Positions 54,044-63,945 of a stretch of 64,000 nucleotides of DNA are shown here, one piece after another. The notes below the pieces were generated by a model, which searched no databases, had not been told where the DNA came from, and worked only from the letters and a program-made list of their open reading frames with translations. Every line of letters starts with the position of its first letter. Within the stretch, counting starts at the first letter, position 1. Source of the stretch: DATFVJ01 sp963727015 (lineage in GTDB: Bacteria > Actinomycetota > Actinomycetes > Streptosporangiales > Streptosporangiaceae); assembly GCA_963727015.1 (NCBI GenBank), contig CAVSEV010000015.1, positions 124,001 to 188,000 of the forward strand. Direction: 5' to 3'. The position numbers and the translations under genes are program-made.

Positions 54044-55471
54044 GTGCAGGGAAGAACTGTTGGAACCTATGGCTGCCGGCGACGATCCGCCGCTGCCGCC
54101 TGGCCCGGCCGGCTTGGCACGCTCGGCCGGCCGGGCCGGCCCCCGTATCTTCTCGGGCTGCGCCTGTCCGGCCGCCGCGTGGTCGTGGCTGGCGGCGGCA
54201 AGGTCGCCGATCGCCGCGTGCCCGTTCTTGTGCGATCGGGCGCGGACGTCGTCGTGGTCTCGCCGTCGCTGACGGCGGGCCTTGAAGGCATGGCCGTGGC
54301 CGGCCAGATCAGCTGGCAGCGCCGCCGCTACGCGCCGGGCGACGCTAACGGCGCCTGGCTGGTGCAGGCGTGTACCAGCGATCGTGCCGCCAACGACGCG
54401 ATAGCGGCGGAATGCGAGGCCGCTCATGTCTGGTGCGTCCGGGCCGATGACCGGGCTGCCTCCGCGGCCTGGACACCCGCGTCAGGTGAGGCGGGCGACG
54501 CCCACGTGGCGGTGGTCACCGGGGACCCGCGCAGATCCGCGGGGATCAGGGACGCCGTGGTCGCCGGTTTGCGTGACGGGACGATCGGCGCGAGGCGCGG
54601 GCGCGCCGCGGCCGCGGACCCGGGCGCGGTGCACGTGCCAGGTACCGGGGGAGGGCCAGCCACCGAAGGCCGCGGCCTCGACGGGCGGCCCGCCGCGGCC
54701 ATCCGGGGAGTCGCGCTCGTCGGTGGCGGTCCAGGGGATCCGGGACTGATCACGGTCCGGGGCAGGCAACTGCTCGCGGAGGCCGACGTCGTGGTGACCG
54801 ACCGGCTCGCCCCTCGGCCATTGCTGGACGAACTGCCGCCGGACGTGGAGATTGTTGATGCCTCGAAGATCCCGTACGGGCGGGCCATGGCGCAGGATCA
54901 CATCAACGCCGCCCTCGTCGAGCACGCGCTCGCGGGCCGGTTCGTGGTGCGGCTCAAGGGTGGCGACCCGTTCGTCTTCGGCCGTGGCGCCGAGGAAGTT
55001 CTCGCCTGCCTGCGGGCGGGCGTGCCTGTCGCCGTGGTTCCGGGCGTGACGAGCGCCGTCGCGGTCCCTGGCGCCGCTCTTGTTCCCGTCACCCACCGCG
55101 GGATCGCCCAGGAGTTCCACGTGGTTTCCGCGCACGTTGCATCCGGCGACCAGCGGTCTACCATAGATTGGGCCGCGCTCGCCCGGTCGAGCGGGACGAT
55201 CGTCCTGCTCATGGCGGTTGAACGGCTGGATACGATCGCGGATGCACTAATACGTCACGGTCGTGTTTCTACTACTCCCGTTGCGGTGATTCAGGACGGT
55301 ACCCTTCCCACGCAGCACACACTTACCGCGACCCTGGGTACGGTCGCGGAACAGGCGGTCGCGGCCGGAATCCGGCCGCCAGCGGTTGTGGTTGTTGGGG
55401 AGGTCGTCAACATCGCGGCAGAGATAGCAGAATTGCTGCCGGGGAGGCAGCGGTGGATCGGAAGAGCGTGA
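54044..55471 (+). CDS. cobA: Siroheme synthase-like fusion: precorrin-2 dehydrogenase domain plus uroporphyrinogen-III C-methyltransferase
   Basis: 475 residues. N-terminal CysG-B-like domain: LLGLRLSGRRVVVAGGGKVA, DRRVPVLVRSGADVVVVSP, AECEAAHVWCVRADDRAASA. C-terminal SUMT: VALVGGGPGDPGLITVRGRQ, VVTDRLAPRPLLDELP, VVRLKGGDPFVFGRGAEEVL, VVPGVTSAVAVPGAALVPVT. SUMT makes precorrin-2, the entry to the pathway; the N-terminal domain can oxidise it to sirohydrochlorin for CbiX. GTG 54044 gives a Gly/Arg/Pro-rich N-terminal extension of about 30 residues that may not be translated. The stop overlaps the next GTG. Confidence 0.9.
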   Translation: MQGRTVGTYGCRRRSAAAAWPGRLGTLGRPGRPPYLLGLRLSGRRVVVAGGGKVADRRVPVLVRSGADVVVVSPSLTAGLEGMAVAGQISWQRRRYAPGDANGAWLVQACTSDRAANDAIAAECEAAHVWCVRADDRAASAAWTPASGEAGDAHVAVVTGDPRRSAGIRDAVVAGLRDGTIGARRGRAAAADPGAVHVPGTGGGPATEGRGLDGRPAAAIRGVALVGGGPGDPGLITVRGRQLLAEADVVVTDRLAPRPLLDELPPDVEIVDASKIPYGRAMAQDHINAALVEHALAGRFVVRLKGGDPFVFGRGAEEVLACLRAGVPVAVVPGVTSAVAVPGAALVPVTHRGIAQEFHVVSAHVASGDQRSTIDWAALARSSGTIVLLMAVERLDTIADALIRHGRVSTTPVAVIQDGTLPTQHTLTATLGTVAEQAVAAGIRPPAVVVVGEVVNIAAEIAELLPGRQRWIGRA

Positions 55472-58400
55472 CAGCTGCCCCGGAGGCGGCGCGGGATCCC
55501 GCGGCAGGAAACGCGGGACAGCAGCGAACCGCCGCCACGGCGGGCGATGCCGCGCGCCCCGGTGCTGCCGGCGACGACGATGCTTCCGCCGTCACCGCTG
55601 ACGCCTCGCGCCGTGGCTCCCCGCCGTACGGGTCTTCCCCCGATGCCGCGTCCGGTGACGCCGCGTCGGGTGAGGTCGCGTCGGGTGAGGTCGCGTCGGG
55701 TGAGGTCGCGTCGGGTGATGTCGCGTCGGGTGAGGTCGCGTCGGGTGAGGTCGCGTCGGGTGATGTCGCGTCGGGTGAGGTCGCGTCGGGCGAGGGCGCG
55801 TCCGGCGAGGGCGCGTCCGGCGATGTCGCGTTCGGCGATTCGCGTCGCGCGATGCGCGTCCCCCAGCCCGCAGCAGGGTTCGCGCGGTGACGTCTCGCCG
55901 CGCTCCTCTTTCCGCTACGGCGCCTTAAGCGGTGAGCCCCCGCGGCACGCCTCTTCCCTGCCTGACTCCGGTGATGAGGCCGGGCGCTCCTTGCCCGCCG
56001 GACCCGGGCACCCACACCATGCGTACCCGCGCCATGCGCACCGCGGCCCTGCCACCGACGAAGGTGCGGGCCAGGACCCCGGGCGCGGCGACCCCCTGCG
56101 GCGTGGCCCGGCTCGCCATGTGGACGCCCGCCAGCTCGAGGACGCCCTCCTTACGCTCCGCGAGCGGATCAGGGCTGCGCCCCTGGTGCTCGACGGGCCC
56201 GGCGTAGCACAGGCCAAGGCGGCAAGAAAGAAGCTGCTTTCCCAGATCGACGACTACCTGCTGCCCCGTTTGCACCGTCCGGCCGCGCCCATCCTTGTCG
56301 CCGTCGTCGGGTCCACCGGCGCGGGCAAGTCCACACTCGTCAACAGCATCGTGGGTGAGCGGGTATCAGCGACGGGTATCCGCCGCCCGACGACGAACAG
56401 CCCGGTTCTCGCCTGCCATCCCGCCGACGCCGACTGGTTCGCGGAAAACCGCTTCCTGCCCACCCTGCCCCGGGTACGCCAGGAGGGCCTGGCCCGGCCG
56501 GGCCGTGACGGGTTGCTTGTCATCGCCGCGTCCGCCGGGATGCCGCGGGGCCTCGCCTTGCTCGACACCCCTGACATCGACTCCGTGGTGCGGGCACATT
56601 ACGACTTCGCGCACCAGTTCCTCGACGCTTCGGATCTCTGGCTGTTTGTCACGACGGCGGCACGGTACGCGGACGCCCCGGTGTGGGAGCTACTGCAGTA
56701 TGCGAGGGAACGCGGCGCTTCGCTCGGGATCGTACTGTCCCGGGTGCCGGAATCGGGGCACAGTCGAGCTTGTCGGCCATTTCTGCGCGATGCTCGAGGC
56801 CAACGGTGTCGACGAAGCCGATCGCTTCGTCATTCCAGAGACAGTGGTCGCCGACGGCACGCTTCCCGCGGAGGTGTTCGCGCCGGTGCGTAGCTGGCTC
56901 GAAGAGGCGGCGGTGAACGAGGACCGCAGGGTCGCGGTGCTCACCCAGACCATGTCGGGCGTGCTCGACACCTTCCGCGCCCGGGTCCCCGAGCTCGCTG
57001 CGCAGGTCGAGGCTCAGGTGGCGCTGCGGGTCGAGTTGCAGGGCCTGGTCGAGGGTGCGTACGACGCGGCGCTCGCCGATCTCGACGAGTCGACAATGAA
57101 CGGCTCGCTGCTCCAAGGCGAGGTGCTCGCCCGCTGGCAGGACTTCGCGGGCACCGGTGACCTGCTGCGCACCCTTCAGGTGCGGCACTCGCGCGGCCCG
57201 GGGCAGCCGCCGAGAAAGCGGCGAAGCTCCGTGCGCCTGCGCGCGCTGGAGACCGCGTTGAGGTCGAGTCTGGAGTCGTTCATCGTCTCACTTGGCGACC
57301 GGGCCGCCGAGGAGGCCATGGCGCGCTGGCGCGAGCATCCGGCTGGCGCGGGCCTGCTAGAAACGGCAGGCGGCGCGAGTGGAGGTTCGGCCAGTGGCGG
57401 GGGCCACGACGGTGACGGTGACCATGACCCGGCGCAGGCCGGATCCTCGCCGGGCCTCGCGAGGCGAGCGGCCATGGCTGTCAGCGGCTGGCAGGACCAC
57501 GTTCGGCATCTGGTGCGGGCCGAGGGTGTCACCAAGCGTTCTGCCGCGCGGGTGGTGTCGTTCGATGACGAGGCGCTCGCGGTCGTTTTCATGATCGACG
57601 TGCTCGGGTACGGCGCCGGTACCGGCGTGTCGGGATCCGCGAGTTCCGAAGGTCCCGGTCCTGCCGCTGCGGCGATCAGGTCGGCGAATTCCGAGGCCGC
57701 GGGCACTGTTTCGGCGGATGCTGTTTCGGCGGATGCTGGTTGGCCGGGTGCTGGTTGGCCGGGCGCTGGTTCCGCGGGCAGCGGATCGCCCCTTGGTTCG
57801 TCGGGTGCTGGTTGGCCGGGTGCTGGTTGGCCGGGCGCTGGTTCGGCGGGCAGCGGATCGCCTATTGGTTCGTCGGGTGCTGGTTGGCCGGGTGCTGGCT
57901 GGTCGGGTGCGGGTTCGGCGGGCGCTAGTTCGGCGGGCAGCGGATCGCCGGGCGTTGGTTCGGCGGGCACTGGTTCGGCGGGTACTGGTTCGGCGGGCGG
58001 CGGATCGCCGGGGGTTGGTTCGGCGGGCGCTGGTTCCGCGGGCAGCGGATCGCTCGTTGGTTCCGCCGGCACCGGATCCGCAGGCAGCGGATCGCCCAGC
58101 ACCGGTTCGGCGGGCGCTTCTTCTGCCGGCAGCGGATCGCCCATTGGTTCGGCGGGCACCGGTTCGACCGGCGCTGGTTCGGCGGGCACCGGTTCGACGG
58201 GCGTTGGTTCGGCCGACACGGGCCCAGCGGGCAGCGGATCGTCCAGCATCGGCTCGGCGGGCGCTGGTTCGGCCGGCACCGGATCCGCGGGCAGCGGATC
58301 GCCCAGCATTGGTCCGGCGGGCGCTGGCACGGCCGGTGCTGATTCGGCGGGCGCTCGTGCCGCGGGCAGCGGCTCGCCCATTGGTTCGGCGGGCGCTGGT

Positions 58401-58824
58401 TCTGCGGGCAGCGGATCGCCCAGCATTGGTCCGGCGGGCGCTGGCACGGCCGGTGCTGATTCGGCGGGCGCTCGTGCCGCGGGCAGCGGCTCGTCCAGCA
58501 TTGATTCCGTCGGCAACTGATTCCGTCGGCACTGATTCCGTCGGCACTGATTCCGTCGGCACCGATTCCGTCGGCACCGATTCCGCACCCACCGACCGGG
58601 GCGGGGGCACCGTGCCGCAGCGCCTGCTCGGCTCGCTACTTGGCCCTGGACCGCTTCGTGCCATGGCCCTGGCTGCGCGTGCCGACCTTCAGGGCAGGCT
58701 CAGCCTGCTGTTCGCGGAGGAGATGCTCAGGTTTGCCCAGCTTGCTGACGCGGCGGGAGTGCCAGACGAAGCCGCTGCCGTCCACCTCTACCAGGCGGCG
58801 TACGCTCTTGAGAACGCAAGATGA
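55468..58824 (+). pseudogene. Dynamin-like/ABC-type GTPase with very large repeat insertions, at least three frame changes
   Basis: GTG 55468 couples to the cobA stop. The first frame carries ASGEV pentapeptide repeats (15-bp units, 55670-55830) and ends at 55890. The GTPase domain lies in a second frame: RQLEDALLTLRERI, P-loop VAVVGSTGAGKSTLVNSIVG, RRPTTNSPVLACHP and LALLDTPDIDSVVRAHYDFA. Near 56755 GGGG in place of GGG shifts to a third frame with a helical region (NEDRRVAVLTQTMSGVLDTF) and then about 285 residues of GAGSAGSGSP-like repeats. The C-terminal helix AARADLQGRLSLLFAEEMLR is in yet another frame after about 58515. It is paired with the next GTPase, as is usual in actinomycetes. 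Confidence 0.75.
57710..58560 (+). repeat. 850-bp GC-rich coding minisatellite in the GTPase gene
   Basis: Degenerate tandem units around GGTTCGGCGGGCACTGGTTC and GGCAGCGGATCGCCC, encoding Gly/Ala/Ser/Pro. Units vary in length and order and include near-identical long blocks, for example those before 58370 and before 58500. It ends in 17-19-bp GATTCCGTCGGCACT units, where the frame is lost. Confidence 0.9.
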
Positions 58825-60530
58825 CCAACTACCCGACTGACCTTCCCGACGCGCCCGGGTCCGGCATTTGGTCACCCGCCAGGCCCGCCGCGTTCGCGTC
58901 AGGGGCACGTGCCGGCCTTGCTAGTCGGCTGACCGCGCTCGCCCGCCTTATTCAGATCGGAGCGGCGCGTGTCGGGCCAGCAGGATTCGACCTCGCGCTC
59001 CTCGAAGCCGCGGAAGATCTTCTTGCCCGCGCCGGCGAGCGGCTCCGGCTTTCCTCTGAGCACACCGTCGTGGCGCTCGCTGGCGGAACAGGAAGCGGCA
59101 AGTCGTCGCTCTTCAACGCCTTGGCAGGCGCCGATCTGTCACCAGTAGGCGTAACGAGGCCGATGACCACTGCGCCGCACGCCTGTGTGTGGCAGATGGA
59201 AGGTGCAGGCCCACTGCTCGACTGGCTCGAGGTGCCGCGGAGGTACAGGTTCGGGCGGGCCAGTGCACTCGATAGTGGCGAGGAGTCACTGTCAGGGCTC
59301 GTGCTCCTTGATCTCCCAGATCACGATTCCGTGGTGGCGGGCAGTTCGGCAGAGGTCGACCGGATTGTCGGACTCGCGGACCTGATGATCTGGGTGCTTG
59401 ATCCACAGAAGTACGCGGATGATGCCGTGCACCGCCGCTACCTTGCGCCACTCGCCGGGCATTCCGCCGTCACCGCCGTCGCGCTGAACCAGATCGACCA
59501 GCTGACCACGCAGGAGGCCGAGGAATGCGTGGCCGATCTGCGGCGGTTGCTCGACTCCGCCGACTTCCGCGACCTGAAGGTGCTTCTCACTTCCACCAGG
59601 ACCGGTGCCGGCCTTGATGAACTGCGCAAGGTGCTCATTGGCGCGGTGACGGCGCGGCAAGCGGCGAGCGAGCGCATCGCAGCCGATGTGGACGCGCTGC
59701 TGCCGGGTTTCGCCGCATACCGCGCGGCGGACCCCGGCATGTTCGCGGTTGATGCCGACCATGCGGCTCGCTTGGTGGACGCTTTCGCTGCGGCGGCAGG
59801 CGTATCGGCAGTCGGCGACGGATTGCAGAGCGCGTATGAGTTGCGCGCGGTCGACTACGTGGGCTGGCCGGTCGCCCGTCTTGCCGAACGCCTGCCGGGG
59901 CGCGACCCAGTGCGCAAGATGCACCTCGGCGACCTGCGCGAGGAACTGCGCGGAATGGGCGCCGGGCCAGTCGGCGCTCAGCGGGCCGATATCGACAACA
60001 CGCTCAGCGCCCTAGCCGGTGACATCTGCGCCTCCCTGCCGGAGCCCTGGTCGCGAACGGTACGCGCGGCGGCGAGGTCGCAGGCCGATGAGATTCCGGC
60101 CGAGCTCGGCAGCGCGCTGAAGGAATCACTTCCCTTGGTGAACGGGATCCCAAGTTGGTGGCGGCTGGTCCGGGTGTGGCAGTGGGCCCTCATAGCGGTG
60201 ACCATCGCCGGGCTCGCCTGGCTCGGTGCACTGCTGACGTTCGGCGTGTTCGACGTCTCAGGCCAGTCAACCCCACTGCTCGACGACCCCACCCTCATTC
60301 CATGGGTCTGCGTCATGATCGCCGCGATCCTGCTGCTCGGCTGGCTCACCTCGGCCGGCTGCCAGAATTTCGTCGCGATGGCGGCAGAACGGCAGCGGGG
60401 CCAGACCATCGAGTTAATGCGCAGCCGGATCGCCACCGTTGCCCAGGACAAGGTCCTGACGCCGATACAGCAGGAACTTTCTGAGTACGCGCGATACTGC
60501 GAGGAGTTGCGCAACGCCGGCCTTGTCTGA
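58821..60530 (+). CDS. YfjP-type GTPase with two membrane helices
   Basis: 569 residues. G1 VVALAGGTGSGKSSLFNALA, G2 VTRPMTTAPHACVWQ, G3 LVLLDLPDHDSVVAGS, G4 TAVALNQIDQLTTQEAEE, and a G5-like LLTSTRTGAGLDEL; all are intact. Two helices near residues 445-510 (WALIAVTIAGLAWLGALL and WVCVMIAAILLLGWL) anchor the C-terminal region in the membrane. The pair with the upstream GTPase resembles the actinomycete dynamin-like two-gene units, with a role in membrane remodelling that I infer only by analogy. ATG 58821 overlaps the upstream stop. Confidence 0.85.
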   Translation: MTNYPTDLPDAPGSGIWSPARPAAFASGARAGLASRLTALARLIQIGAARVGPAGFDLALLEAAEDLLARAGERLRLSSEHTVVALAGGTGSGKSSLFNALAGADLSPVGVTRPMTTAPHACVWQMEGAGPLLDWLEVPRRYRFGRASALDSGEESLSGLVLLDLPDHDSVVAGSSAEVDRIVGLADLMIWVLDPQKYADDAVHRRYLAPLAGHSAVTAVALNQIDQLTTQEAEECVADLRRLLDSADFRDLKVLLTSTRTGAGLDELRKVLIGAVTARQAASERIAADVDALLPGFAAYRAADPGMFAVDADHAARLVDAFAAAAGVSAVGDGLQSAYELRAVDYVGWPVARLAERLPGRDPVRKMHLGDLREELRGMGAGPVGAQRADIDNTLSALAGDICASLPEPWSRTVRAAARSQADEIPAELGSALKESLPLVNGIPSWWRLVRVWQWALIAVTIAGLAWLGALLTFGVFDVSGQSTPLLDDPTLIPWVCVMIAAILLLGWLTSAGCQNFVAMAAERQRGQTIELMRSRIATVAQDKVLTPIQQELSEYARYCEELRNAGLV

Positions 60531-60542
60531 CTAGCGGCCGCC

Positions 60543-61615
60543 TCAGATGCCACCAGCTCCGCCCCGGCCTTGGACGGCTCACCGGCCTTGATCCGTTTGC
60601 GTGTGTACTTTCCGGCAAATAGCGCGGGCGGGTTAACGCAAGAACGGATCATGACCATGGCGACGGCCGCTGCGCGCCCGTCGAGCGTGGTTGCGCGGTC
60701 TTGGGCGGTGCTTGGCCGGCGACAAGCTGGCGCGGCGGCAGCTCCTGGGCGCGGCGGCAGCTCCTGGGCCCGGCGGCAGCTATTCGGCCGGCGAGAAGCT
60801 GGCCCGGCGGCAGCTATTGGGCCAGCGAGAAGCTGGCGCGGCGGCAGCTACTGGGCCGACGGCAGCTCCTGGGCCCGGCGGCAGCTATTCGGCCGGCGAG
60901 AAGCTGGCGCGGCGGCAGCTACTAGGCCGACGGCAAGCTGGCGCGGCGGCAGCTGCTGGGCCGGCGGCAGCTGCTGGGCCGGCGGCAGCTACGGGCCGCT
61001 GGTAGTAGTGCATAAGACCCCGGCGGCCACTGCCGCAACATTGGCCTTAGATGTAACCAGCCCCGCCCTGGCCTTGGACGGCTCACCGGCCTTGATCCGT
61101 TTGCGTGTGTACTTTCCGGCAAATAGCGCGGGCAGGTTAACGCAAGAACGGATCATGACCATGGCGACGGCTGCCGAGCGCCCGTCGAGCGTGGGTGCGC
61201 GGTCCTGGCCGGTGCTCGGCCGGCGAGAAGCTGGCGCGGCGGCGGCTACTGGGCCCGGCGGCAGCTACTAGGCCGGCGAGAAGCTGGCGCGGCGGCAGCT
61301 CCTGGGCCCGGCGGCAGCTACTAGGCCGGCGAGAAGCTGGCGCGGCGGCAGCTCCTGGGCCCGCGGCAGCTACTAGGCCGGCGAGAAGCTGGCGCGGCGG
61401 CAGCTCCTGGGCCCGGCGGCAGCTACGGGCCGCTGGAAGTAGTGCCTACGACCCCGGCGGCCCCTATCGCAACATTGGCCTCAGATATCACCAGTTCCGC
61501 CCCGGCCTTGGACGGCTCACCGGCCTTGATCCCTTTGCGTGTGTACTTTCCGGCAAATAGCGCGGGCAGGCTAACGCAAGAACGGATCATGACCGTGGCG
61601 ACGGCCGCTTAGCGT
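60543..61615. repeat. Three-copy structured module (about 125-130 bp each) separated by GC-rich arrays
   Basis: Copies begin near 60543, 61047 and 61481. Each contains TTGGACGGCTCACCGGCCTT, the arm TGATCCGTTTGCGT (a one-base variant, ATCCC, in the third), GTACTTTCCGGCAAATAGCG, and the arm ACGCAAGAACGGATCA, ending near ATGACCATGGCGACGGC. The arms pair over 14 bp with a two-base bulge. Between copies lie arrays of GGCGAGAAGCTGGCGCGGCG and GGCAGCTCCTGGGCCCGGC. About 1.2 kb separate the GTPase and protease genes with no convincing CDS. Confidence 0.85.
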
Positions 61616-61816
61616 GGATGCACAGTCCTGGCCGGTGCCCGGGCCGCAGAAGAAGGCGCGGCAGCGGCGTGGATCTATCCAGCCGTGCCAGGTCGGCGCG
61701 TGGTGATTACACCATTTGATCGACTTCTGCTCCCGGCGTAACCAGTTCACGGAAGCCGCGCCCCCGCGCAGCCGTTCGGGCGATGTAATCTTGTAATCTG
61801 TCTTCCGGAGGCCCGC
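61616..61816. other. Upstream region of the protease gene
   Basis: No gene seen. GTAATCTTGTAATCTGTCTT near 61785 is locally AT-rich and may hold the promoter; GGAGG lies 9 bases before the ATG. Confidence 0.4.
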
Positions 61817-62776
61817 ATGACAGTCAGTTCGCCCTTCGACGCGTACTCGCAGATCGTCGCCGGCGCCGCGGCGCAGCTCACGCCGCGGGTCGCGAGCCTG
61901 CGGGTACCGCGTCGTGGCGTTGCGGGCGGCCAGAGCCTCGGCTCCGCCGTCGTGTTCACCTCGGACGGTTTCTTGCTCACCAATGCGCATGTCGTCGGGC
62001 GCGCCCAGGCCGGAACGGCTGAGTTCGCCGACGGTTCCAGCGTCGCGTGCACAGTTGTGGGTGCCGATCCGCTCTCCGATCTGGCCGTGGTACGCGCGGC
62101 GGGGCCGACGCCTGATCCCGCCGAGCTCGGTGACGCCGACTCCCTCGTCGTCGGGCAGCTTGTCGTCGCCGTGGGTAACCCGCTGGGCCTCGCGGGCTCG
62201 GTTACCGCTGGCGTGGTGAGCGCTCTGGGCAGGTCGCTGCCCGCGCGCACCGACACAACCACGCGGGCGGGTGTCGCGACGCGGATGATCGAAGATGTGA
62301 TCCAGACGGACGCCGCTCTGAACCCGGGGAGTTCTGGCGGCGCACTCGCGGACGCGAACGCACGCGTCGTGGGCATAAACACCGCTGTGGCCGGCATCGG
62401 CCTTGGCCTTGCTGTCCCTGTGAACTCAACAACCAGGCGGATCATCGCGTCCCTGATGCAAGACGGCCGTGTCCGCCGTGCCTACCTCGGGCTCATCACG
62501 AAGCCCGCTCCCCTGCCGCCCAAGTTCCGCGAACACGGCAGCTCAGGGCGGGGCATCCGGGTGGTGGAAGTGGTACCCGGGGGGCCCGCTGACCGAGCCG
62601 GCCTTCGCGTCGGTGACCTGCTGGTCTACGCGGGCGGACAGCCTGTCGACGGCGCCCAGGCCCTGCAGCGGCTAATGTTCGCCGAGGCCATCGGCCGCCC
62701 GTTTGCGATCACGGCGCTGCGCAACGGTGCACTTGTTGATGTGATTACTGAGCCGGCGGAGCTGGTTGGCGCCTGA
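61817..62776 (+). CDS. Cytosolic trypsin-like serine protease with PDZ domain (HtrA/DegP type)
   Basis: 319 residues. The protease domain has GSAVVFTSDGFLLTNAHVVG with catalytic His, VVGADPLSDLAVVRA with Asp, and IQTDAALNPGSSGGALADAN with the Ser. A PDZ domain follows (RGIRVVEVVPGGPADRAGLR, VGDLLVYAGGQPVDGAQAL). There is no signal peptide or membrane helix at MTVSSPFDAYSQIVAG, so it should stay in the cytosol, unlike most HtrA proteins. It probably acts in protein quality control. The gene stands alone. Confidence 0.92.
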   Translation: MTVSSPFDAYSQIVAGAAAQLTPRVASLRVPRRGVAGGQSLGSAVVFTSDGFLLTNAHVVGRAQAGTAEFADGSSVACTVVGADPLSDLAVVRAAGPTPDPAELGDADSLVVGQLVVAVGNPLGLAGSVTAGVVSALGRSLPARTDTTTRAGVATRMIEDVIQTDAALNPGSSGGALADANARVVGINTAVAGIGLGLAVPVNSTTRRIIASLMQDGRVRRAYLGLITKPAPLPPKFREHGSSGRGIRVVEVVPGGPADRAGLRVGDLLVYAGGQPVDGAQALQRLMFAEAIGRPFAITALRNGALVDVITEPAELVGA

Positions 62777-62952
62777 ACCGACACGGATCATCCCACGATC
62801 CCGTCATGATCGTGCCGTTCTTTTCCACAGCCAGCCCAAACGTGTCCCCTTGTCCACAGAACCTCGCTCGCCATAGCGGGCGTCGGCCCAGTTAACCGAC
62901 TGTGGATCGCAGAGCCGGCCGCGCCGCGGCCGGGAGCCCTGGAGGGACTGCG

Positions 62953-63723
62953 ATGAACGAAGCACAGCTAACCGTGGTCGGTTACGTGGCAAGCACGCCG
63001 GCCCTGATAGTGACGAAGGCCGGGCAGTTCGTTGCGAACATGCGCGTCGGAGTGACACCCCGGCGTCAGGACAAGGAAACGGGTCAATGGTCTGACGGGG
63101 ACACCTCGTATGTCACCGTGACGTGCTGGCGGGCGCTCGCGACTAACGTCGCCGCGTGCCTGCGAAAAGGCGACCCCGTCGTGGTCAAGGGACGGATGCG
63201 GGTACGGCAGTTTGACGACAAGGACGGAAACCAGCGGACTGCGGTCGAAGTGGACGCGTCCACGCTCGGCCACGATCTCACCCGCGGCGTGGCCCATTTC
63301 CTGCGGACCAAGCGCTCACCGGGCGACGCGCCCTCGCTCAAACTCGCCCAGCAGCTGGCCGCGGGCGGTCCCCCCACGGCAGGCGATGACCGGTTCGAGC
63401 CTGGCGGGCACTCAGCGAACGGCTGGCAAGGACGGCCAGGGAATGAGCTGTCCGTGGCTGAGCGCTTCGCGGCTGAGCGGTCCGCGGCTGCGCCTTTCGG
63501 CGATAGCGAGCCGGGAGAAACGGCAGACGATCCGCAGCCGGGGCACGTTCCGGACGATGAGTTCTCCGGCGCCGATCTGTTCGACGATGCCGGGATCGAG
63601 GCATCGTCAGCCGGCTTCGTAACCGGCGGGGAGGGCGCTGGCAGTGGCGAAGTCAACGGTCCTGACGACCCCCTGCCTGGCTCGGATGGAACGGATGCGC
63701 AGCAAGCTGGCCGGGCCGCCTGA
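62953..63723 (+). CDS. ssb: Single-stranded DNA-binding protein, paralogue without the usual acidic tip
   Basis: 256 residues. The OB fold occupies the first ~115: QLTVVGYVASTPALIVTKAG, FVANMRVGVTPRRQDKETGQ, TSYVTVTCWRALATNVAACL, KGDPVVVKGRMRVRQF. The remainder is an acidic, Gly/Pro-rich disordered tail. The C-terminus ends in DAQQAGRAA and lacks the DDDxPF tip that recruits partner proteins in housekeeping SSB, so this is likely a secondary SSB. GGAGGGA precedes ATG 62953; the frame extends upstream without a better start. Confidence 0.9.
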   Translation: MNEAQLTVVGYVASTPALIVTKAGQFVANMRVGVTPRRQDKETGQWSDGDTSYVTVTCWRALATNVAACLRKGDPVVVKGRMRVRQFDDKDGNQRTAVEVDASTLGHDLTRGVAHFLRTKRSPGDAPSLKLAQQLAAGGPPTAGDDRFEPGGHSANGWQGRPGNELSVAERFAAERSAAAPFGDSEPGETADDPQPGHVPDDEFSGADLFDDAGIEASSAGFVTGGEGAGSGEVNGPDDPLPGSDGTDAQQAGRAA

Positions 63724-63945
63724 CCCGCCCAGTCAGCCGCCGCGCCGGCCCTCGCGCCAGGAACCCGTCACGTCCAGATGACGCCTCGCATCGGTGCGGT
63801 CTCCTCCAATCGTTCATCCGCCGCGGGCCAGGCATCCAAGGCTGGCGGCGGGGGGAACGCCCCATGCCACCGTGCACCACCCTGCCGCCTGGCACGGCCC
63901 CGGTCGGCCTCGACCATGCGTGTTGTTTCGAGCGCACGTCGGCCT
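63724..63945. other. Spacer after ssb
   Basis: No gene or motif seen. Confidence 0.4.

Noticed and set aside
57176..58588. 470-residue minus-strand PAEP-repeat protein
   Set aside because: It is the antisense reading of the GTPase minisatellite and lacks a start signal or a non-repeat domain of its own.
60570..61271. 233-residue protein across the three-copy module
   Set aside because: Most of it is GC-array translation; the frame is not kept in the third copy and there is no ribosome binding site.
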